DNA of 64,000 nt from JAJYSO01 sp964451785 (GTDB lineage: Bacteria; Bacteroidota; Bacteroidia; Flavobacteriales; Flavobacteriaceae), in the NCBI GenBank assembly GCA_964451785.1, contig CAYVJG010000014.1, positions 3,112 through 67,111 of the forward strand, written 5' to 3'. Each line of letters opens with the position of its first letter. The first letter of the stretch is position 1. This document shows, piece after piece, positions 8,031-16,640 of this stretch. A program made the position numbers and the translations under genes. Below the pieces are notes generated by a model, which searched no databases, had not been told where the DNA came from, and saw only the letters and a program-made list of their open reading frames with translations.

Positions 8031-8969
8031 ATGAAAGTTCTTCACCTCGATATTAATCATCCGTTACTGCTCGAGCAATTGCAGGCTTACGGATTTGAAA
8101 ATCATACAGATTACAGTTCTTCAAAAGCAGAAATTGAAGCTAAAATAGCAGCTTATGACGGTTTGATTATCCGCAGTCGTTTTACGCTTGATAAAACTTT
8201 TTTTGACGCCGCCACAAACTTGAAGTTTATCGGTCGATTGGGCGCCGGATTAGAAAATATCGATACCGATTACGCTGCGCAAAAAGGCGTGAAACTCTAC
8301 AATGCTCCTGAAGGCAATCGCAATGCGGTGGGCGAACAGACTTTGGGCATGCTCCTGTCTTTATTTAATAAACTTAACAAAGCTGATCACGAAGTGCGCA
8401 ACGGCTTATGGCAACGCGAAGAAAATCGCGGCCTCGAAATTGAAGGCAAGACTATAGGTATAATCGGCTATGGCAATATGGGAAAAAGCTTTGCAAAAAA
8501 AATAAGCGGATTTGATTGTGAAGTGCTTTGTTATGACTTAAAACCTGGCGTTGAGAATGAAGATGCTCGCCAAGTCAATTTAGCTGAATTTCAAGAAAAA
8601 TGCGATGTGGTGAGTTTGCACACGCCGTTAAATCCAACTTCTGACAAAATGATTAACAGCCGTTTTATTGATGGATTTAAAAAATCATTTTGGTTTTTGA
8701 CTACCGCACGCGGCGCCTGTACGGTGACTGCCGATGTGGTTGAAGCCATGAAATCTGGTAAAATTTTAGGTGCTGGGTTTGATGTATTAGAGTATGAAAA
8801 AAAATCCTTTGAAAATTTATTTACTGATCAAGCCGCAATGCCCGAAGCTTTTAGATATTTAATTGAAAGTGAAAATGTATTATTGATGCCACACGTGGCC
8901 GGCTGGACAGTAGAAAGCAAAATTAAATTGGCACAGACTATTGTCGATAAAATTAAAGCTGATTTTTAA
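8031..8969 (+). CDS. D-2-hydroxyacid dehydrogenase, phosphoglycerate-dehydrogenase-like
   Basis: NAD-dependent oxidoreductase of the D-isomer-specific 2-hydroxyacid dehydrogenase family, 312 residues. NAD site GIIGYGNMGKSF near residue 143; substrate arginine in LTTARGACTV near 225; catalytic histidine in LLMPHVAGWT near 288; FIGRLGAGLENID near 68 is the usual substrate-loop motif. It lacks the C-terminal ACT domain of long SerA proteins, so it could be a short 3-phosphoglycerate dehydrogenase or act on another 2-hydroxyacid. The D-serine lyase gene directly downstream hints at serine metabolism, but they have separate promoter-like sequences. Confidence 0.88.
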   Translation: MKVLHLDINHPLLLEQLQAYGFENHTDYSSSKAEIEAKIAAYDGLIIRSRFTLDKTFFDAATNLKFIGRLGAGLENIDTDYAAQKGVKLYNAPEGNRNAVGEQTLGMLLSLFNKLNKADHEVRNGLWQREENRGLEIEGKTIGIIGYGNMGKSFAKKISGFDCEVLCYDLKPGVENEDARQVNLAEFQEKCDVVSLHTPLNPTSDKMINSRFIDGFKKSFWFLTTARGACTVTADVVEAMKSGKILGAGFDVLEYEKKSFENLFTDQAAMPEAFRYLIESENVLLMPHVAGWTVESKIKLAQTIVDKIKADF

Positions 8970-8997
8970 TATTATTTAGAATTATTATAAATAATTT

Positions 8998-9027
8998 TAG
9001 TACCTTTATTTAAATTATAAGGTACTA
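8998..9027 (+). promoter_or_regulatory. inverted repeat abutting the dsdA start codon
   Basis: TAGTACCTT, a 12-base spacer, then AAGGTACTA: perfect 9-bp arms. The last base of the right arm is the A of the dsdA ATG. A near-consensus -7 box (TACCTTTA, 9001-9008) overlaps the left arm. It could be an operator or, in the mRNA, a hairpin that covers the ribosome-binding region. Confidence 0.5.
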
Positions 9028-10355
9028 TGTTGACAACAACTGCTTTACAGAAATTAGTAGATCAAGCGCCAATTTTAAAACAAATTATGGCGCTAGATCC
9101 TGTGGTTTGGCTCAATTCTAATCGCCAAAAAATGGCTGATTTGAGTGAGATGCCATATAACTTAGAGACTTTAGAAAAAGCCGCAGAGCTTTGGGATAGA
9201 TTTGCTCCTTTTTTTGAGAAGGCTTTTCCCGAAACCCGGTCAGCTCATGGCTATTTGGAATCGCCATTACGCGAGCTTCCTCAATTAAAAAAGATCCTGA
9301 ACACCTCTTTCTCCCCTAGCATACAAGGTCAATTGTATTTAAAATGTGATAATGCATTACCTATTGTAGGCTCTATCAAAGCGCGAGGTGGATTTTATGA
9401 AGTCTTGCATTATGCGGAACAAATCGCATTAGAAGCCGGTATTTTATCAGAAGGAGAAAGTTATGAAGCTTTTGCTTCTCCGGCGTTTAGAGCTTATATG
9501 CAGCAGTATACAATTGGGGTCGGATCAACAGGTAATTTAGGATTGAGTATAGGAATTATCAGTGCTAAACTCGGTTTTAAAGTGCGGGTTTATATGTCAG
9601 CAGATGCCAAAGCGTGGAAAAAGCAGCTTTTGCGTGAGCAGGGTGTTGAGGTAGTTGAATTAGCGGGCGATTTTAGTGAAGCTATTTTGGCAGGGCGTCG
9701 CGAAACTCAGACTGATCCGCAGGGGTATTTTGTAGATGATGAAAATTCAGATTTGCTGTTTTTGGGCTATACTGTTGGGGCACTTCATTTGGCAAAGCAG
9801 TTAGAAGAAAAAAGAATTGTGGTTGATGCGCAACATCCTTTAGCGGTTTATTCGCCTTGTGGGGTAGGAGGATCACCAGGAGGTACCGCTTATGGATTAA
9901 AGCAGATTTACGGAGATAACGTACATTGTTTTTTTGCTGAGCCTACGCATTCACCGGCAGTTTTGACAGGATTAGTCACTGGAAAAATGAGTGACATTTG
10001 CGTTCAGGATATAGGTTTAGACAACAATACGGAGGCTGATGGCTTAGCTGTAGGACGACCATCAAATTTTGCGACACAGTTGAGTAAGGAGCTTATTAGT
10101 GGCGTCTATACGGTAAAAGATGAGCGTTTATTTGAGCTTTTGGTACAATTAAAAGACAGTGAGTCAATTTTTCTTGAACCTTCGGCTACCGCGGGATTGG
10201 CTGGTCCACAACGAGTTATTGCTTCAGGATATTTTTCTAAATTAGGTATCGATGAACGTCAAGTGACACACGTGGCTTGGGCTACAGGAGGTGACTTGGT
10301 ACCTGATGAGGAGCGCTTAGCATTTTATAAACGCGGATATAGCTTGTTAGCTTAA
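9027..10355 (+). CDS. dsdA: D-serine ammonia-lyase (D-serine dehydratase)
   Basis: PLP enzyme that converts D-serine to pyruvate and ammonia. 442 residues, the family's normal length. The PLP lysine is in VGSIKARGGFYEV near residue 116; the phosphate-binding glycine loop is CGVGGSPGGTAYGLK near 278; GSTGNLGLSIG near 172 is the substrate loop. It lies 57 bases after the hydroxyacid dehydrogenase gene. Its start codon is at the edge of a 30-bp inverted repeat. Bacteroidota D-serine lyases are often used for detoxification or as a carbon source; which applies here is unknown. Confidence 0.94.
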   Translation: MLTTTALQKLVDQAPILKQIMALDPVVWLNSNRQKMADLSEMPYNLETLEKAAELWDRFAPFFEKAFPETRSAHGYLESPLRELPQLKKILNTSFSPSIQGQLYLKCDNALPIVGSIKARGGFYEVLHYAEQIALEAGILSEGESYEAFASPAFRAYMQQYTIGVGSTGNLGLSIGIISAKLGFKVRVYMSADAKAWKKQLLREQGVEVVELAGDFSEAILAGRRETQTDPQGYFVDDENSDLLFLGYTVGALHLAKQLEEKRIVVDAQHPLAVYSPCGVGGSPGGTAYGLKQIYGDNVHCFFAEPTHSPAVLTGLVTGKMSDICVQDIGLDNNTEADGLAVGRPSNFATQLSKELISGVYTVKDERLFELLVQLKDSESIFLEPSATAGLAGPQRVIASGYFSKLGIDERQVTHVAWATGGDLVPDEERLAFYKRGYSLLA

Positions 10356-10358
10356 CTA

Positions 10359-10521
10359 ATGCGAAAGTGACATTCAAAATAGACGAATCTTTCGGTTAAA
10401 ATTACAAATCTCTGCGTTAAAAATGCTCATCATAGCTCTGGCTATGCCTGTGCTTTTTGCCTTGACCTTTGAAATTTTTACTACAAAATATTTAGTCTAT
10501 TTCAAAAATCACTTTCGTATA
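10359..10521 (+). repeat. MITE-like 160-bp element, copy 1
   Basis: First of three nearly identical copies (others at 34961-35121, inverted, and 54793-54956). Imperfect terminal inverted repeats: GCGAAAGTGA at the left and TCACTTTCGT at the right, with similarity running ~27 bp inward. A central CATAGC-TCTG-GCTATG hairpin is present. No protein is encoded. It lies 3 bases after the dsdA stop codon. Confidence 0.85.
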
Positions 10522-10556
10522 AAAAGGGAGCTCATGAATTATCAGAACTCCCGTTT
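10521..10556 (-). terminator. terminator after the M1 peptidase gene
   Basis: On the minus strand GGGAGTTC and GAGCTCCC pair (one G-T) and are followed by TTTTT. It adjoins the right end of the MITE-like element. Confidence 0.65.
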
Positions 10557-10581
10557 GTTTTATAAGTGATTTAATCACTGT

Positions 10582-12411
10582 TTATTCAGCTTTATACACA
10601 TTGTTACTGCGGTTAACATCAGCCATTCTTCCTGAAGGATCAATTTCTATTTTGGTGATGTCAGCTTTAGGCGCATCAATAGTTAATTGATAACTTGGAT
10701 AAGCCCAAGGCCAATCGTGTTGTACATTTTCGGCACCGGGTTTTGTCCAATACATCATGCGTAAAGGAATGTAGTAATTTTTGGTACTACCATCGGTAAA
10801 GCTTACCGCTACTTCAACAGGCATTGGCATTAATCCGATACGTTCAAGAGTCACAACGCTAGTGTTGTTATCTTCAGTAACTGATTTGATTCCGTAATCA
10901 ACTGTGTTGGTGGTTTTAGTCCAGTCAGTTAAATACCATTGCAATTCAGCACCAGAAACTTTTTCGGCTACACGGATAAAATCATTTGGGGTAGGATGTT
11001 TAAATTTCCATTCGCTATAATAACGTTTGAGGGTTTTAGAGAGGTTCTCTTTGCCGATAACATAGCCTAGTTGAGATAAGAAAATAGCTCCTTTGGTGTA
11101 GGCATTCATCCCATAATTCAGGTTCGTTTTATAACGGTCAGCTTGTGTGGTTAAAGGTTGTTCTAATCCTGAATTAGCTAATCTGACATAGCCTTTGTAA
11201 GCGCGCTCTAGCGGGAATGATGAATTTTGATTGAGGATTTTATTTTCAGCCTGTGTAGAAATATACGTGGTAAAGCCTTCATCCATCCACGGGTGTTCAG
11301 ATTCATTGGTGGCTAAGATAAATTGAAACCAAGAGTGTGCAAATTCATGCGCTGCAGTACCAAACAAACTACCGTATTTTTTATCGCCCAAAATTAAGGT
11401 GCACATGCCGTATTCCATACCGCCGTCACCACCTTGAATAAATGAATATTGTTTGTAAGGGTAGGCGCCAACATGGGTTTCATAAAAGTTGTAAACTTTA
11501 AGCATGTCTTGTTCTAAACGCTTCCAATTTTTAGCAACACTTTCTTTATCGTCTTGATAAAAGAAGTGAAGTGTAACACCATCTTTTGTAGTCAATTTGT
11601 CGTGACGATAATCTGGGTCAGCGGCCCAAGTAAAATCGTGTACATTGGGCGCAATAAAGTGCCAAGTAATTGTGCGACCGCGGTGTTTTACCTTTTTATC
11701 AGGATTGCTTTGGTAGCCATAGCCCATTTTTTCAGGGTTTTGGAGGTAGCCTGTTCCACCGACAACATAATCTTTGTCAATGGTAATAGTGACATCAAAA
11801 TCGCCCCAAACGCCGTGAAATTCACGAGCGATATACGGATCAGCATGCCAGCCTTCAAAGTCGTATTCAGCTAATTTTGGATACCACTGACTCATAGATA
11901 AAGCGATGCCTTCTTTATTATTGCGACCGGAACGGCGAATTTGCTCAGGAACTTGGCCTTCAAAATCGAGTGTTAATGTAGTGCTTTGTCCAGGCAGAAG
12001 TGGTTTGTTAAGTTTTACTTGATAAACGGTGCCGATGGTTTTGCCTTCAAGGGCATGGCCGTCGCGCTTGAGGTTCTTAATTTTCAAATAACCAATTTTA
12101 TCTTTGTCGAGTTTGCTGATGCGATCCATCACACGTCTGTCTGGATCAGCGATGGTGCGCGAACGTACGTCCATTTCGCTGCCGGGTTGAAAGGCATTAA
12201 AATAGAGGTGATAAAAAAGTTGGTGTAAGGTGTCAGGTGAATTATTGGTATAGACTAATTTTTGTGTTCCGGTGTAGCGGTAATTTTTGACATTCATGTC
12301 AACATTCATCGTGTAATCAACATGTTGTTGCCAGTAAGCTTTGCCGGTGTGGTTTTGTGCCAAAACAAATGTGCTACACAAAAAAAGTAGTAAACTGATT
12401 TTCGAGGTCAT
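10582..12411 (-). CDS. secreted M1-family metallopeptidase
   Basis: 609-residue zinc aminopeptidase-like protein with an N-terminal signal peptide (MTSKISLLLFLCSTFVLAQ). The zinc site is AAHEFAHSW near residue 357 (HExxH) with the third ligand glutamate in HPWMDEGFTTYIS about 20 residues later. Upstream, GGDGGMEYGMCTLI near 330 corresponds to the GxMEN exopeptidase loop but reads GGMEY, so the classical asparagine is replaced and aminopeptidase specificity is uncertain. Probably periplasmic or surface-exposed peptide degradation. Single gene with its own terminator. Confidence 0.9.
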   Translation of the reverse strand: MTSKISLLLFLCSTFVLAQNHTGKAYWQQHVDYTMNVDMNVKNYRYTGTQKLVYTNNSPDTLHQLFYHLYFNAFQPGSEMDVRSRTIADPDRRVMDRISKLDKDKIGYLKIKNLKRDGHALEGKTIGTVYQVKLNKPLLPGQSTTLTLDFEGQVPEQIRRSGRNNKEGIALSMSQWYPKLAEYDFEGWHADPYIAREFHGVWGDFDVTITIDKDYVVGGTGYLQNPEKMGYGYQSNPDKKVKHRGRTITWHFIAPNVHDFTWAADPDYRHDKLTTKDGVTLHFFYQDDKESVAKNWKRLEQDMLKVYNFYETHVGAYPYKQYSFIQGGDGGMEYGMCTLILGDKKYGSLFGTAAHEFAHSWFQFILATNESEHPWMDEGFTTYISTQAENKILNQNSSFPLERAYKGYVRLANSGLEQPLTTQADRYKTNLNYGMNAYTKGAIFLSQLGYVIGKENLSKTLKRYYSEWKFKHPTPNDFIRVAEKVSGAELQWYLTDWTKTTNTVDYGIKSVTEDNNTSVVTLERIGLMPMPVEVAVSFTDGSTKNYYIPLRMMYWTKPGAENVQHDWPWAYPSYQLTIDAPKADITKIEIDPSGRMADVNRSNNVYKAE

Positions 12412-12484
12412 AGGTTTGAGATGTTATTAGGAAGGGGGAAGATATGAAAAACTTGAGGAATAGCCAATTTAGAAATCAGCTTGC

Positions 12485-12522
12485 TTAAAAAAGAAAACCG
12501 CCTCCTTGTGGGGAGACGGTTT
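12485..12522 (-). terminator. terminator after dnaK
   Basis: Minus strand: AAACCGTCTCC and GGAGGCGGTTT form a strong stem followed by TCTTTTTT, about 35 bases past the dnaK stop. Confidence 0.9.
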
Positions 12523-12556
12523 CAGCTAATCTTAATTTAATACCTAATGAAAGTGC

Positions 12557-14479
12557 TTATTTTACTTCTTCAAAGTCAACGTCTTCTACGTCGTCACCTT
12601 TAGATTCAGCATTCGCATTTTGTTGTGCTTGTTCTTGGTCTGCACCTTGAGCAGCGCTGCCATTTTGTTGTGCTTGCTGTTGAGCCTTATACATTTCTTC
12701 AGAAGCATTTTTCCAAGCTTCGTTGATGTTGTCTAAAGCTGGTTGAATTTGCTCTAATTCTTTTGAAGCATAAGCTTTTTTCAAACCTTCAAGAGCTTCT
12801 TCGACAGGTTTTTTCTTGTCGTCAGAAATCTTGTCGCCAAATTCTTTCAACTGTTTTTCAGTTTGGAAGATCATTGAATCTGCTTCGTTGAGCTTGTCAA
12901 TTTTTTCTTTAGCTTTTTTGTCGGCTTCAGCGTTAGCTTCGGCTTCAGCTTTCATTTTTTCGATTTCTTCTTCAGTTAAACCAGATGAAGCTTCGATGCG
13001 GATATCTTGTTTTTTACCCGTTGCTTTATCTTCAGCGCTAACGTGGATGATACCATTGGCATCGATGTCAAAAGATACTTCAATTTGAGGAACGCCACGT
13101 GGAGCTGGCGGAATGCCGTCTAAATGGAATTTACCGATAGTTTTGTTGTCGGCAGCCATTGAGCGTTCACCTTGCAAGACGTGAATTTCAACACTTGATT
13201 GATTGTCAGCGGCAGTTGAGAATACTTGCGATTTTTTAGTAGGAATCGTCGTATTAGCTTCAATCAATTTAGTGTTGACACCACCCATGGTTTCGATACC
13301 TAATGAAAGTGGAGTAACGTCTAATAACAATACATCTTTTACATCACCAGTTAAAACGCCACCTTGAATAGCAGCACCAATTGATACTACTTCATCAGGA
13401 TTAACACCTTTGCTAGGCGCTTTACCAAAGAATTTTTCAACAGCTTCTTGTACAGCAGGGATACGAGTTGACCCACCAACTAAGATGATATCGTCGATTT
13501 CACTTTTTTCTAAACCAGCATTTTTAAGTGCTTTTTCACAAGGCACCATAGTACGACGAACTAAATCAGAGATTAGTTGTTCAAATTTAGAACGTGATAA
13601 TTTGCGTACTAAGTGTTTAGGGCCGCTAGCAGTAGCTGTAATATAAGGTAAGTTAATTTCAGTGTTTGAAGTTGAAGACAACTCAATTTTAGCTTTTTCA
13701 GCAGCTTCTTTTAAGCGTTGAAGAGCCATTTTATCTTGACGAAGATCCATGTTTTCTTCGGCTTTAAACTCTTCAGCTAACCAGTCAATGATTACTTGGT
13801 CAACGTCATCACCACCGAGATGTGTATCACCGTCAGTTGACAATACTTCAAATACGCCGTCACCTAATTCAAGGATAGAAACGTCATGTGTACCACCACC
13901 AAAGTCAAATACAACGATTTTTTGGTCTTGTCCCTTTTTGTCAAGGCCGTAAGCTAGAGCAGCAGCAGTAGGTTCGTTAATAATACGTTTTACTTCTAAA
14001 CCAGCAATTTGGCCAGCTTCTTTAGTGGCTTGGCGTTGTGCATCGTTAAAATAAGCCGGTACAGTGATTACGGCTTCTTTAACATCCTGTCCTAAGTAAT
14101 CTTCAGCAGTTTTCTTCATTTTTTGAAGAATCATGGCAGAGATTTCTTGAGGTGAATATTTGCGGTCATCAATAGCGATACGTGCGGTATCATTATCACC
14201 TTTAACTACGTTATAAGCAACGCGATGTGCTTCTTTTTCAGCTTCAGAGTATTTTTCACCCATAAAGCGTTTAATTGAAGAGATAGTTTTTTCAGGGTTA
14301 GTCACCGCTTGACGTTTTGCCGGGTCACCAACTTTAATTTCGCCATCTTCAACAAAAGCCACCACAGATGGAGTGGTGCGTTTTCCTTCAGAGTTAGGAA
14401 TAACCGTTGGCTCATTACCTTCCATTACAGAAACGCAAGAGTTGGTTGTTCCTAAGTCAATTCCAATTATCTTACTCAT
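12557..14479 (-). CDS. dnaK: molecular chaperone DnaK (Hsp70)
   Basis: ATP-dependent cytoplasmic chaperone. 640 residues, a full-length Hsp70. Visible: IGIDLGTTNSCVSV at 4-17, DFGGGTHDVSIL near 195 (the usual T-x-D-V-S signature), ILVGGSTRIPAVQ near 335, the linker VLLLDVTPLSLGIET near 388, substrate-binding domain and a Gln/Ala-rich C-terminal tail ending in DVEDVDFEEVK. It is a monocistronic gene here; dnaJ and grpE are not in the window. Upstream features suggest a dedicated heat-shock promoter (see 14524-14564). Confidence 0.98.
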   Translation of the reverse strand: MSKIIGIDLGTTNSCVSVMEGNEPTVIPNSEGKRTTPSVVAFVEDGEIKVGDPAKRQAVTNPEKTISSIKRFMGEKYSEAEKEAHRVAYNVVKGDNDTARIAIDDRKYSPQEISAMILQKMKKTAEDYLGQDVKEAVITVPAYFNDAQRQATKEAGQIAGLEVKRIINEPTAAALAYGLDKKGQDQKIVVFDFGGGTHDVSILELGDGVFEVLSTDGDTHLGGDDVDQVIIDWLAEEFKAEENMDLRQDKMALQRLKEAAEKAKIELSSTSNTEINLPYITATASGPKHLVRKLSRSKFEQLISDLVRRTMVPCEKALKNAGLEKSEIDDIILVGGSTRIPAVQEAVEKFFGKAPSKGVNPDEVVSIGAAIQGGVLTGDVKDVLLLDVTPLSLGIETMGGVNTKLIEANTTIPTKKSQVFSTAADNQSSVEIHVLQGERSMAADNKTIGKFHLDGIPPAPRGVPQIEVSFDIDANGIIHVSAEDKATGKKQDIRIEASSGLTEEEIEKMKAEAEANAEADKKAKEKIDKLNEADSMIFQTEKQLKEFGDKISDDKKKPVEEALEGLKKAYASKELEQIQPALDNINEAWKNASEEMYKAQQQAQQNGSAAQGADQEQAQQNANAESKGDDVEDVDFEEVK

Positions 14480-14523
14480 TGTGCTATGTTTTTTTAGTTT
14501 TCTAATTTTTGTAGTTGATAATA

Positions 14524-14564
14524 GTCAATCTTTGTGCCATCTCGGTAATGGTGACAGGTTGTCA
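14524..14564 (-). promoter_or_regulatory. candidate dnaK promoter: sigma-54-like box plus palindrome
   Basis: On the minus strand, in order: the perfect palindrome TGACA-ACC-TGTCA (14552-14564), 12 bases, then TGGCAC-AAAGA-TTGAC (14524-14539). TGGCAC-N5-TTGC is the -24/-12 consensus of sigma-54; here the -12 box reads TTGA. No good TAnnTTTG box is seen on this strand nearby. Interpretation as a heat-shock control region is inference. Confidence 0.45.
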
Positions 14565-14583
14565 GGTAGACTAGTATTTTTTC

Positions 14584-14621
14584 AAAAAAAAAGCATCAAC
14601 CGATAAGATTGATGCTTTTAT
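14584..14621 (-). terminator. terminator after the yceI-like gene
   Basis: Minus strand: AAAAGCATCAA and TTGATGCTTTT stem followed by a long T run, about 20 bases beyond the stop. Confidence 0.88.
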
Positions 14622-14641
14622 AAATGCTTTTGAAACTAAAC

Positions 14642-15229
14642 TTATTGTTGTACTAATTCTGAATTTACAACAATAGTGACATCTTTGGCTACAGAAGGCG
14701 CTCCATTTGGAGCTGTTCCGCTATAATTGATGTTGTAATCTGTACGGTCAATAGTTAGCTTAGCTGTAAAGCCAACGTGTGTTTTCCCTTTTTTATCTTT
14801 GAATTCACCGTTTTTAACGACATCAAATTTGACAGTTTTGGTGACATCACGAATGGTCAAATCACCTTTTAAAGTATACTTGTCTCCTTTTTTATGAATC
14901 AGCTTTGCGTTGCGCAAAGTAATTTCAGGATATTTTGCCGCGTTAAAGAAGTCGTCGGTTAACAAGTGAGCGTCACGAGGTGCTACACGCGTGTCAATAG
15001 AGTTGACTTGGATTGTAAAATTAAAACTGGCGCCGTCAAAATCAGTTGTAGATTTTGATTGCATTTCGCCTTCTAGCTCTGTAAATTCACCATCTACAAA
15101 AGAAATTCCCATGTGTTCAATTGAGAAACGGACATTGGTGTGCATTTTGTCAGCTTTCCAGCTAACTTGAGCAAATGAGAATTGCGTAAAGGCAAAAACT
15201 AAAGCGACTAAAAAAATGTTCTTTTTCAT
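14642..15229 (-). CDS. secreted YceI-family lipid-binding protein
   Basis: 195 residues with a signal peptide (MKKNIFLVALVFAFTQFSFAQ). The rest is a YceI lipocalin-like barrel: WKADKMHTNVRFSIEHMGIS at the start of the mature part, FNFTIQVNSIDTRVAPRDAHL in the middle, and the closing YNINYSGTAPNGAPSVAKDVTIVV. Family members bind isoprenoid or other hydrophobic molecules in the periplasm; the ligand here is unknown. Monocistronic, with its own terminator. Confidence 0.93.
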   Translation of the reverse strand: MKKNIFLVALVFAFTQFSFAQVSWKADKMHTNVRFSIEHMGISFVDGEFTELEGEMQSKSTTDFDGASFNFTIQVNSIDTRVAPRDAHLLTDDFFNAAKYPEITLRNAKLIHKKGDKYTLKGDLTIRDVTKTVKFDVVKNGEFKDKKGKTHVGFTAKLTIDRTDYNINYSGTAPNGAPSVAKDVTIVVNSELVQQ

Positions 15230-15427
15230 TATAACTAGTTTTGTGGTGAGTGTACGAAAATAGTTATTTTGAGAATCTTCTTGTGTTAATCTAGATTAAT
15301 TTAATCTAATAATTTGTCTTGAAGAGGCGTTTGGGAAGAGCCAATTAAAAATAGAGCAAAAAAGAGTTGCTCCAATGCAACAGCTTTTATATTTTTGACC
15401 TCTATTGATCTTTATACTTAATTAAAA

Positions 15428-15991
15428 ATGATTATGAAAAAAATTGCGCTATTATTTGTGGCTGCTCTTGTGTTAGCATCTTGCCAAAAGACTGAAAAAA
15501 CAGCTTATGTTGATAACGAAGTATTGATTAAAAACTTCACAGATTTAACCGTATTGAATACAAAGTTTGATACTCAACTGCAAAGTTTACAGGAAGGTTG
15601 GCAAAAAGAAGGGCAAGCTTTCCAAACTAAAGTTCAAGATTTTCAAGAAAATGCTCAAGGCATGAGCCAAAAAAATCGCGACGCTAAGCGTCAAGAATTG
15701 TTGAAAGAACAACAAAGCTTACAACAAAAACAACGCTTTCAGCAATCATTGTTGTATCAACAACAACAAACTGCCCAAGATTCACTTGAAGGTATCTTAA
15801 AAGATAAAATTAAATCTTACGCTAAGTCTAACGGTTATGTATATGTGTTTGGAGCTAATCCCAATAACAATATTTACTATGCTGAAGATAGTAAGAATAT
15901 TACTCAAGAAATCCTAGATCTCTTGAATGCAGATTCAAGTTCTGATGCTTCAAAAACTACAGAAAAAGCAGATTCAACAGCGACGAAATAA
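15428..15991 (+). CDS. OmpH/Skp-like coiled-coil lipoprotein
   Basis: 187 residues. A short leader ends in the lipobox VLASC (cysteine near residue 19), so a lipid anchor is likely. The mature part starts KTAYVDNEVLIKNFTDL, like the opening strand of OmpH/Skp, then a long Gln/Lys-rich coiled coil (about 60-125), then a closing YVYVFGANPNNNIYYAEDSKNIT strand pair and a Ser/Thr/Asp-rich tail. OmpH/Skp proteins are periplasmic holdases for outer-membrane proteins. A second in-frame ATG two codons downstream (15434) is an equally good start. It does not sit next to bamA here. Confidence 0.82.
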   Translation: MIMKKIALLFVAALVLASCQKTEKTAYVDNEVLIKNFTDLTVLNTKFDTQLQSLQEGWQKEGQAFQTKVQDFQENAQGMSQKNRDAKRQELLKEQQSLQQKQRFQQSLLYQQQQTAQDSLEGILKDKIKSYAKSNGYVYVFGANPNNNIYYAEDSKNITQEILDLLNADSSSDASKTTEKADSTATK

Positions 15992-16014
15992 AAGAATAAT
16001 AAAGCCTTAATATT

Positions 16015-16044
16015 AAAAAGACTGGTCTTATGGCCGGTCTTTTC
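16015..16044 (+). terminator. terminator after the OmpH-like gene
   Basis: AAAAGACTGG and CCGGTCTTTT form a stem with one G-T pair and the right arm ends in Ts. Confidence 0.75.
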
Positions 16045-16090
16045 TAGTTTTATGCACAGAAATTAATAATTAACAAACTATTATGTTTTA

Positions 16091-16125
16091 TTGGTTCGGT
16101 TATTTACGAACTAAACGTAATTTTG
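16091..16125 (+). promoter_or_regulatory. gbsR-type promoter with overlapping operator
   Basis: An inverted repeat TTGGTTCG - 8 bases - CGAACTAA (16091-16114, 7 of 8 positions paired) lies directly upstream of a -7 element TAATTTTG (16118-16125), 20 bases before the regulator ATG. A repressor bound here would block the promoter; the first gene of the operon encodes a MarR/GbsR-type repressor, so autoregulation is the simplest reading. Confidence 0.6.
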
Positions 16126-16145
16126 CTTCCTGTAAAATCTGAGAC

Positions 16146-16631
16146 ATGAAAGCAGATGTAAATGAACTAGAAAAAATTGTAGAGGAAGTAGGGGTGCATT
16201 TTGAGCAGACCAAACACTTGCCTCCACTTGCAGCGCGCATATATGCGATGCTTATTTTGAGTCCGCGTAGTGGTTGTAGTTTTGATGAGTTAGTTGAGTT
16301 GTCTAAATCGAGTAAGAGTTCGGTGTCTACTAATGTAAATTTACTCCTTAATATAGGTGTTCTTGAGTATTACACTAAAACGGGCGAGCGAAAACGTTAC
16401 TTTCGATTGAGTAAAAACTATCTAGCAGTAGCCCTTAAAAAAGCTAAAGAGCAAGTTGCAGAAGAATTAACTATTCTTGATAAGGTAAGTGGCTTTATCG
16501 GGAAATACTGTCAAGAGAAGAAAGAAAAACATAGAAAATTTGAATGTCTATTTCGCGATTACTTGCAAGCAGAGCACGATAATTTAGAATCAACAATTTT
16601 AAAAATGAATCAATTAGATAAATTAGATTAA
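16146..16631 (+). CDS. GbsR/MarR-type regulator of the efflux operon
   Basis: 161-residue winged-helix regulator. HTH region: CSFDELVELSKSSKSSVSTNVNLLLNIGVLEYY (about 40-72), wing TKTGERKRYFRLS, then a C-terminal helical dimerisation part. The LPPLAARIYAMLILSP segment near residue 25 is typical of GbsR proteins. It lies 9 bases before the efflux adaptor gene and is the first gene of a four-gene operon; it most likely represses that operon until an inducer is present. The inducer is unknown. Confidence 0.9.
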   Translation: MKADVNELEKIVEEVGVHFEQTKHLPPLAARIYAMLILSPRSGCSFDELVELSKSSKSSVSTNVNLLLNIGVLEYYTKTGERKRYFRLSKNYLAVALKKAKEQVAEELTILDKVSGFIGKYCQEKKEKHRKFECLFRDYLQAEHDNLESTILKMNQLDKLD

Positions 16632-16640
16632 TACAGTCCC

